From Vulcanisaeta sp. JCM 14467 (GTDB lineage Archaea; Thermoproteota; Thermoprotei; Thermoproteales; Thermocladiaceae): a stretch of 64,000 nucleotides of DNA. The position numbers and the translations under genes were made by a program. Positions 58,461 through 64,000 of the stretch are shown one piece after another. The stretch spans positions 124,001 through 188,000 of the forward strand of contig NZ_BBDM01000003.1 of NCBI RefSeq assembly GCF_001316245.1, given 5' to 3'. Below the pieces are notes generated by a model. It made no database searches. It worked only from the letters and a program-made list of their open reading frames with translations, and was not told the origin of the DNA. The stretch's first letter is position 1. Each line of letters starts with the position of its first letter.

Positions 58461-60389
58461 TTAGGGTCCCTTCATTAGTATTATTTTCTCATCATGATCC
58501 TTCAATATCTTCTTAACCGCCTCATAAACCTCGTCAACGAATATGGGCCTGCCAGTCACCTTAACAACCTTATGCCTAACCTCAATTCCAGTCCTCTCCC
58601 TAATCACGCCTGCGGCCTGCGCATCGTAGTTAGACTCAACATCAATTATTAACTGGCCCTTGCCTAACACGCTCTTTACGAAGTCGCTTGGGAATGGTAC
58701 GAACATCTTGAGCTGCAGGAAGTTAACCCTATAGCCCTCCTTACTCAGCATGTTCATTACGTCGATTAGGACGCCCTTTGTTGATCCCCAGCCAACAAGC
58801 GTTATATCGGCATCCTCAGGCCCATAAAGCCTCGCCTTATCCGTTAGTGGTATTTCCCTATCCGCAAGTTCAAGCTTCCTCATCCTCTTCTCATACATCT
58901 CTGTCCTCGTGACTGGGTCCTCGGTTATGTGACCGACCTCATCATGCTCATCGCCTGTTAACCAGAATATTGGTCCTAGCCCCGGTATTGACCTTGGCGA
59001 TACCCCGTCCTTCGTGATCCTAAACCTCCTATAGTCATTCTCGTCCTTCGTCACGATTAAGCCCCTATCAATCTTGAGCGACTTCTTATCAAAGTCCCAA
59101 ATAACCGTTGAGTACGAGTTGGCTAGGGTCTTATCGACTAGGTGAAATACAGGCATCTGGTACCTCTCAGCAGTTAAGGGCTTTGAATGCATCCTCAATA
59201 GCCTCTTTATGGTCGCCAGATGAAATGACTATCCTTGGGAATTCGCCATGGCCCATATGCATCACGAACCTTAGGTCTGACTGGCTATTCCTCGTCGCCA
59301 TACCAGTGCTCGGTCCAGCCCTCTGGTAATGCGTTATCACGACAGGGACCTCATTCATCCCCGCGAACCCAGTGCCCTCAACCATTAGGCTAAGCCCAGG
59401 ACCTGAGGTCGCGGTCGCCGCCCTGGTACCCGCTATGCCTGCGCCAATGGCCATGTTTATTGCCGATATCTCATCTTCGGTCTGAACAACCACGATGCCC
59501 GCCTTCTCCAGGCTTTAGCCTCCTCAGTCACTGGATCCAGGCTAACTATGTTGTGAGCCTCTATGAAGAAGGACTCGTCAGCAGCAGGCGTTATTGGATA
59601 ATACGTCTGGAACCTGAGCCCACCAAGTATCTTGCCAATAGCCACGGCCTCATTACCATTAACAATTATAGCCCTAACATCCCGCTTTATCGGCGGTAGC
59701 GATATATTTGTCTTAATCGGCTTGGCATAGTCATAAACCACCTCAACAATGGCCTTGTTATACTCGAGTAATTTACCCCTCCTCCCCGTGAACACATCCT
59801 CAAGGCCCTTAAACACGTAATCAATGGGTAGGCCCATTATTGCCGTTGAGTACGCAGTCATCACGACGTTTGAGTACCTGCTAATCAATGATGGTAAGTC
59901 GATATCATGAAGTCTCTTCTTAACCTCCTGGAGTAGGTCTGCGTAGTGTATAGTTAGTACATTAATGCCATTACCCCTTAGGTAGTTAATGACACCCTTA
60001 ACCGTTGGTTCAATACCAGCCTTACTAAAGAATTCCCTGAGTCTCTCCTTAAACTCATCCTCCATGTACTGCAGTTGGTCGAGCCTCGTGTTAAATGTTG
60101 ATGTATCAACAATTACGTAACCACCACGCTTAACATCCTGGAAGTGCGTGAACACCGACTCTGCGTCTAGGGCAACCAGCATGTCTATGGGGCTTAACAA
60201 GCCTCCCCTCGGCTCATCACTAACCCTAACCATGAAGTAGCTATGCCTACCCTTAATGTTTGAGAAGTACTCCCTATCACCAATTACGTAATACCCAGCC
60301 CTTGCCACAGCCCTCATGAAGACGTTAGCGCCAGTGTCAATACCGCCACCCTGCGGTCCACCGATAACCCACATTATGTCCGTAGGCAT
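58461..60389 (-). CDS. korA: 2-oxoacid:ferredoxin oxidoreductase, fused gamma-alpha subunit, frameshifted
   Basis: About 643 residues. Gamma domain MWVIGGPQGGGIDTGANVFMRAVARAGYYVIGDREYFSNIKGRHSYFMVRVSDEP; linker; alpha domain with the YPITPAADES motif (264-273) that marks the 2-oxoacid type, then TEDEISAINMAIGAGIAGTRAATATSGPGLSLMVEG and VGWGSTKGVLIDVMNMLSKEGYRVNFLQLKMFVPFP. Decarboxylates 2-oxoacids to acyl-CoA with reduction of ferredoxin. Breaks near 59500 and 59180. The beta subunit gene that normally follows is not there; glucose dehydrogenase begins 80 bp downstream instead. Confidence 0.9.
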
Positions 60390-60515
60390 TACATTAAGCC
60401 CTCTGAGACCTATTTATTAAGTCTTCTCCCATTGTAGAATATGTATTGGTCGCGCAAACCTAAATCTACGTGACCAATTCAATGAGATGCGGAATTATTC
60501 GAATGAATTAATGAA

Positions 60516-61517
60516 TTAAGGCTTAATAAGTACCTTACCAATCCTAGAACTATTCCTCATAAACTCCAATGCATCACCAAACCTATCCAACGAATAGGTA
60601 GCAGCAATAACTGGCTTAACCAAGCCCCTACTCAATATCCTAAATGTCTCGGCCACGTCAGACCTGTTGGAACGCACGTTACCAATCAACATTACGTCCT
60701 TCAGTATTATATAACCAAGCCTAAGTTGGTACGTCTCGTCAGGATTCACATTACCAATAACAACCACCCTACCACCACTGCGCAAACTCCTCAACGACTC
60801 CTCGAGGGTTGGCGTACCCACAGCCTCAATAACAATGTCAGCACCAACGCCATTAGTCAAGTCCTTAACAGCTTTACTAAATTTCGACTCAGTAACCACC
60901 TCATCCGCAAACTGCCTAATGAACCCAGCCTTCTCCGGTGATCTAGTCACAGCAATAACCCTAGCACCTAACGCCCTGGCAAGCTGGACTGCGTGGATGC
61001 CAACACCACCGCTGGCTCCGGTTACGACCACGGTCTCACCACTCACTAAACCAGCCCTCCTGAGGCCCTTGTAGACCATGGCAACCACACAGGGCGTGAA
61101 GGCAGCCAACTCATCGGGAACACCACTCGGGACCTTAACCAACGCATTACCAGACACCCTGGCGTACTCGGCGAAGAAACCATCAACATCCTCACCATAA
61201 CTATGCGCATTCACGCAATACGAGTCAAGACCCCTCACACAAAACTCACAAACACCATCAGGCTCATGAAGAAGCGGAACAACCCTATCACCCGGCTTAA
61301 ACCTCGGATCCCTAGACTCAACAACCACGCCCACCGCCTCATGACCCAGTACCACAGGGTATTTCATGCGTGGATAATAGCCGACTAGTTGCAATAGGTC
61401 CCTATAGCATAGTGCTGCATAGCTTATTTTTATCAGTACATCGCCATCGTTGAGTCTTGGCGTTGGGATATCGCGTACCTCGTACTTACCCTTCTCGTAA
61501 ACGACGACGGCTCTCAT
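60516..61517 (-). CDS. Zinc-containing MDR alcohol dehydrogenase (acryloyl-CoA reductase-like)
   Basis: 333 residues, intact. Motifs: RAVVVYEKGKYEVRDIPTP, CYRDLLQLVGYYPRMKYPVVLGHEAVGVV, structural zinc cysteines in DGVCEFCVRGLDSYC, cofactor loop VVVTGASGGVGIHAVQLARALGARVIAVTRS and VIEAVGTPTLEESLRSLRSGGRVVVIGNV. The overall pattern is close to crenarchaeal acryloyl-CoA reductases, but general alcohol dehydrogenase or quinone reductase activity cannot be excluded. Single-gene unit. Confidence 0.85.
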   Translation of the reverse strand: MRAVVVYEKGKYEVRDIPTPRLNDGDVLIKISYAALCYRDLLQLVGYYPRMKYPVVLGHEAVGVVVESRDPRFKPGDRVVPLLHEPDGVCEFCVRGLDSYCVNAHSYGEDVDGFFAEYARVSGNALVKVPSGVPDELAAFTPCVVAMVYKGLRRAGLVSGETVVVTGASGGVGIHAVQLARALGARVIAVTRSPEKAGFIRQFADEVVTESKFSKAVKDLTNGVGADIVIEAVGTPTLEESLRSLRSGGRVVVIGNVNPDETYQLRLGYIILKDVMLIGNVRSNRSDVAETFRILSRGLVKPVIAATYSLDRFGDALEFMRNSSRIGKVLIKP

Positions 61518-61571
61518 TAATTTAGTGGCGGGTTTACTGTGTTTTAAGGAATTCCCGAGACTGCTGGTTCA

Positions 61572-62372
61572 TTACTCCTTGAGTTCTACCCTGGCCATTT
61601 CGTAATCGCCGGGCTTCATGTTATATAGCTCGTCAATTAGGTTCACCTTAAGCGAGGCTGGACCGGTGGATCTCTTCTCGGCCTTCTCAGCTGCTATCTC
61701 GAACGTGACGAGACCCTCCACCGATGCTACTAGGAAGTCCCTATTGACGGCCATGAAGCTGGCTATTACCGAGCCGACCATGCAGCCACTGCCCGTTATG
61801 TACTGGAGCATTGGCGTGCCATTGCTAACTATGGCGCCCCTCTTGCCGTCTGATACGTAGTCCCTGGGGCCCGTGATCACTGCCGTGACCCCGTACTCTC
61901 TAGCCAATTTCTCTGCAATATCAAGGCTAGCCTCACCAAGTGAGTCTACGCCTTTAATCATACCAGTTACACCGGCTAGCGCCATCATTTCGCCACCATT
62001 ACCTTTAAGCACACTGACCTCCACTTCATTGAGTATCCTGAGCACGGTCTCTGTCCTAAGCCTGGTGGCGCCTGCACCGACAGGGTCTAGGAGCACCGGA
62101 ACGTTGTTCTTACTGGCGGCCTTTCCAGCCAGTATGAAGGACTCTATCCATCTATCATCGAGCGTGCCAATGTTTATGTACACGGCATCGGCCTTAGACG
62201 CCAACTCCTCAACTTCCTCCCTGGCGTGCGCCATTATTGGTGATGCACCTACGGCTAGGGTAACGTTGGCCGCATCATTCATTACCACGTAGTTCATTAA
62301 GTGGTGAATCAACGGCCTCTTCCTCCTAATGGTCTGTAGGTCATCCCAATAATTAATCATTAGCCGCCTCAA
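61572..62372 (-). CDS. thiM: Hydroxyethylthiazole kinase
   Basis: 266 residues, intact, ribokinase fold. Phosphorylates 4-methyl-5-hydroxyethylthiazole in thiamine salvage. Motifs LIHHLMNYVVMNDAANVTLAVGASPIMAHA, LLDPVGAGATRLRTE, VLKGNGGEMMALAG, AVITGPRDYVSDG and the active-site Cys197 in ITGSGCMVGSVIASFMA. Stands alone, 130 bp downstream of nothing on its own strand; the hydantoinase gene follows in the same direction but its stop is upstream-side at 62504. Confidence 0.92.
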   Translation of the reverse strand: MRRLMINYWDDLQTIRRKRPLIHHLMNYVVMNDAANVTLAVGASPIMAHAREEVEELASKADAVYINIGTLDDRWIESFILAGKAASKNNVPVLLDPVGAGATRLRTETVLRILNEVEVSVLKGNGGEMMALAGVTGMIKGVDSLGEASLDIAEKLAREYGVTAVITGPRDYVSDGKRGAIVSNGTPMLQYITGSGCMVGSVIASFMAVNRDFLVASVEGLVTFEIAAEKAEKRSTGPASLKVNLIDELYNMKPGDYEMARVELKE

Positions 62373-62503
62373 TAACAGCCTTATTAATAAATATTAACAG
62401 TTTTATCATAAGTTAAGAAGATGCCCTTAAGGGCTTCTGGCTGAGGATTATGAATACCTGAGTTACGCAATTATCAGTTTCTATTGCAATTCATTGAATG
62501 ACC

Positions 62504-64000
62504 TTAATGCGTCATCTTTACCTCTCCGTACATCCCAACCGTGGCCTTCCATCTCGGTGGGACCACGATCGTTGACCCGTATTCCTCGATTATGGCTGGT
62601 CCATTAATAACCTGGTTCATCGGTATGTCCTCACGCCAGTAAATAGGCGTCTCAATCCAGTCATCGAAGAAGACCTTCCTGAAGCTCCTAGGCCTTGCCT
62701 CACCCTCGGTCTTTGGAGCCTTGAACCTGGCTTAACCCTAGTTATTACGGCAAATACCCTGATGGTAACAACCTCGATAGGCTTACTCAGCTTGAATCCA
62801 TACGTGGCATAGTGCCTATCATTAAATGCCCTCTCGACCTCCTCAATACTCGCGGGCTTACCGACGGGTATAGTCAACTCCCAGCCCTGCCCAACGTACC
62901 TAACATCGGCATACCTAAGGAAGTAATCAACCCTACCCAACCTACCGAGCAACTCATCCTCAAGCCTTTTGAAACCATCCTCGAGATCCCTTGGGAATGA
63001 CGCCCTTGCCTCAAACCTCTCATCAGCCATCAAAAGCCCGAGGGCACTAAAGGCGCCTGGCTCGGGCGGCACAATGACCGTGCTAACGCCCAACTCCTCG
63101 GCTATGTATGGCGCAAATTGAGGACCTGCACCGCCAAATGCCATCAGCGTGAAGTCCCTCGGGTCGAGACCCCTCTCAACAGTCACGAGCCTAACTGCCC
63201 TGGCCATCTCGAGGACGGCAAGCCTAATGGCCTCGAGCGCTGTATTAATCGGATTACCAAGCCTAGACAAGCCCTTAACCGCAGCATCCCTATTGAGCCT
63301 CATCTCACCACCAAGCAGGTACTCACCAATCCTACCAAGGACCACATTCGCATCAGTGAGTGTTGGCTCTGTACCACCCCTACCGTAGCATATGGGTCCA
63401 GGGTCAGCACCAGCACTAATTGGTCCAACCCTAAGGCTCCAGCCTCATCACGCCAAATAATCGTCCCACCACCACTCGAAACCTCAGCCAAGTCGATGAA
63501 CGGGAACCTAACCGGGTAACCACTACCCTTGATCAACCTGCCGTGGTGAACCTCACCACCAACCTCATACTCAGTGGTGACCTCAGGCTCGTGCTTAAGT
63601 ATTGATGATGCCTTGGCCGTCGTGCCACCCATGTCAAGCCCAATCACGTTCTCGATACCTATTAGCTTCGAGAATTCAGCGGCAGCCACGGCGCCCGCGG
63701 CAGGGCCTGACTCGATCAACTGCACGGGCCTCTCCATAGCCTCAGCAGCGTCTACTAAGCCACCTGCGCTTGACATTATGTAGAACCTGCCAATACCGAG
63801 CTCCCTGAGTCCCTCAGAGAATCTGGATATGTACTCGCTAACTATCGGCATGAGGACAGCATTGACCACGGCGGTTGAAGTCCTCTCATACTCCCTGGGC
63901 TCAGGGGCAACCCTGCTCGATAGGCTTACGTACCTGAAGTACTTCCTAAGCACATCGCCAGTGACCTCCTCATTGACTGGGTTAATGTATGAGTGTAGGT
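62504..64000 (-). CDS. ATP-dependent hydantoinase/oxoprolinase subunit A (HyuA type), 5' partial, frameshifted
   Basis: C-terminal ~500 residues; the frame is open to the right edge ([24 protein letters not shown]). Motifs: [138 protein letters not shown] and the end [21 protein letters not shown]. Hydrolyses 5-oxoproline, hydantoins or, in relatives, carboxylates acetone with its B subunit (not visible). Breaks near 63400, 62715 and one close by. Confidence 0.88.

Noticed and set aside
1-64000. Widespread programmed frameshifting
   Set aside because: Breaks occur at ordinary G, C or T runs in unrelated genes on both strands, without slippery sequence, pseudoknot or conserved position; sequence error explains them more simply.

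Overview
The window is chromosomal DNA from a hyperthermophilic crenarchaeon, most likely of the Thermoproteales (Vulcanisaeta/Caldivirga-like). Support: archaeal-only genes (CDP-archaeol synthase, UbiA prenyltransferase, A-type ATP synthase subunits A/E/F, RNase P p29, archaeal-type S3 and L29, GTP cyclohydrolase III, exosome-associated RNA-binding protein); a PPi-type phosphofructokinase next to an archaeal class I aldolase, as in Thermoproteus; PaREP1 family genes; a CRISPR repeat ending in the ATTGAAAG crRNA handle; and many GTG/TTG starts about 20-30 nt after TATA-like boxes (leaderless genes). The genus is inference.

Layout. 0-8 kb: ABC ATPase with an exported coiled protein, folE, exosome-type protein, ilvD, PEBP protein, DrrAB-like exporter. 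8.0-9.3 kb: AT-rich leader and a CRISPR array (13 exact repeats, 1 decayed terminal repeat, 13 spacers), no cas genes. 9.4-15.2 kb: Cys-cluster protein, two HAD hydrolases, GTP cyclohydrolase III, a membrane-anchored winged-helix regulator, a secreted Asn/Thr-rich protein, VKOR. 15.3-24.1 kb: MoeA-PBP fusion, two AMP-forming ligases, DUF169, GltB-like FMN protein, UbiA. 24.1-30.7 kb: ATPase F, CarS, zinc-finger protein, two DUF35 proteins, S3-L29-RNase P p29, ATPase E and A. 30.8-39.2 kb: DUF4443-like protein, cysS, aspartic protease, GH15 glucoamylase, pfp-fba, ArfB-like creatininase, a ubiquitin-like/TtuA fusion. 39.4-42.6 kb: RecB-like PD-(D/E)XK protein, ClpP-class protease, DUF3800 protein and a strong three-helix hairpin. 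42.7-53.4 kb: MFS-like protein, tRNA-Gly(GCC), DUF309, a complete sugar ABC importer, UxaA pair, GarR-like reductase, molybdopterin-binding protein. 53.4-57.3 kb: a dense island of MNT/HEPN and PaREP1 genes. 57.3-64 kb: glucose dehydrogenase, 2-oxoacid:ferredoxin oxidoreductase alpha chain, MDR reductase, ThiM, partial hydantoinase.

The genes suggest sugar uptake (ABC importer), intracellular glucan breakdown (GH15), PPi-dependent glycolysis (pfp-fba), oxidation by glucose dehydrogenase and a sugar-acid branch (UxaA pair, GarR-like), ferredoxin-linked 2-oxoacid oxidation and acetate activation.

About half of the genes, including single-copy essentials (atpA, rpsC, rpmC, cysS, ilvD), are split by one- or two-base indels, mostly loss of one G or C from a short run. 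Both sides of each break carry conserved family sequence, so these are treated as probable assembly errors: each gene is annotated over its full reconstructed extent with breakpoints given.

Best candidates for something new: the MNT/HEPN/PaREP1 island, the nuclease-protease-DUF3800 neighbourhood with its hairpin RNA candidate, the ubiquitin-like/TtuA fusion, and the membrane-spanning winged-helix regulator beside a secreted protein.
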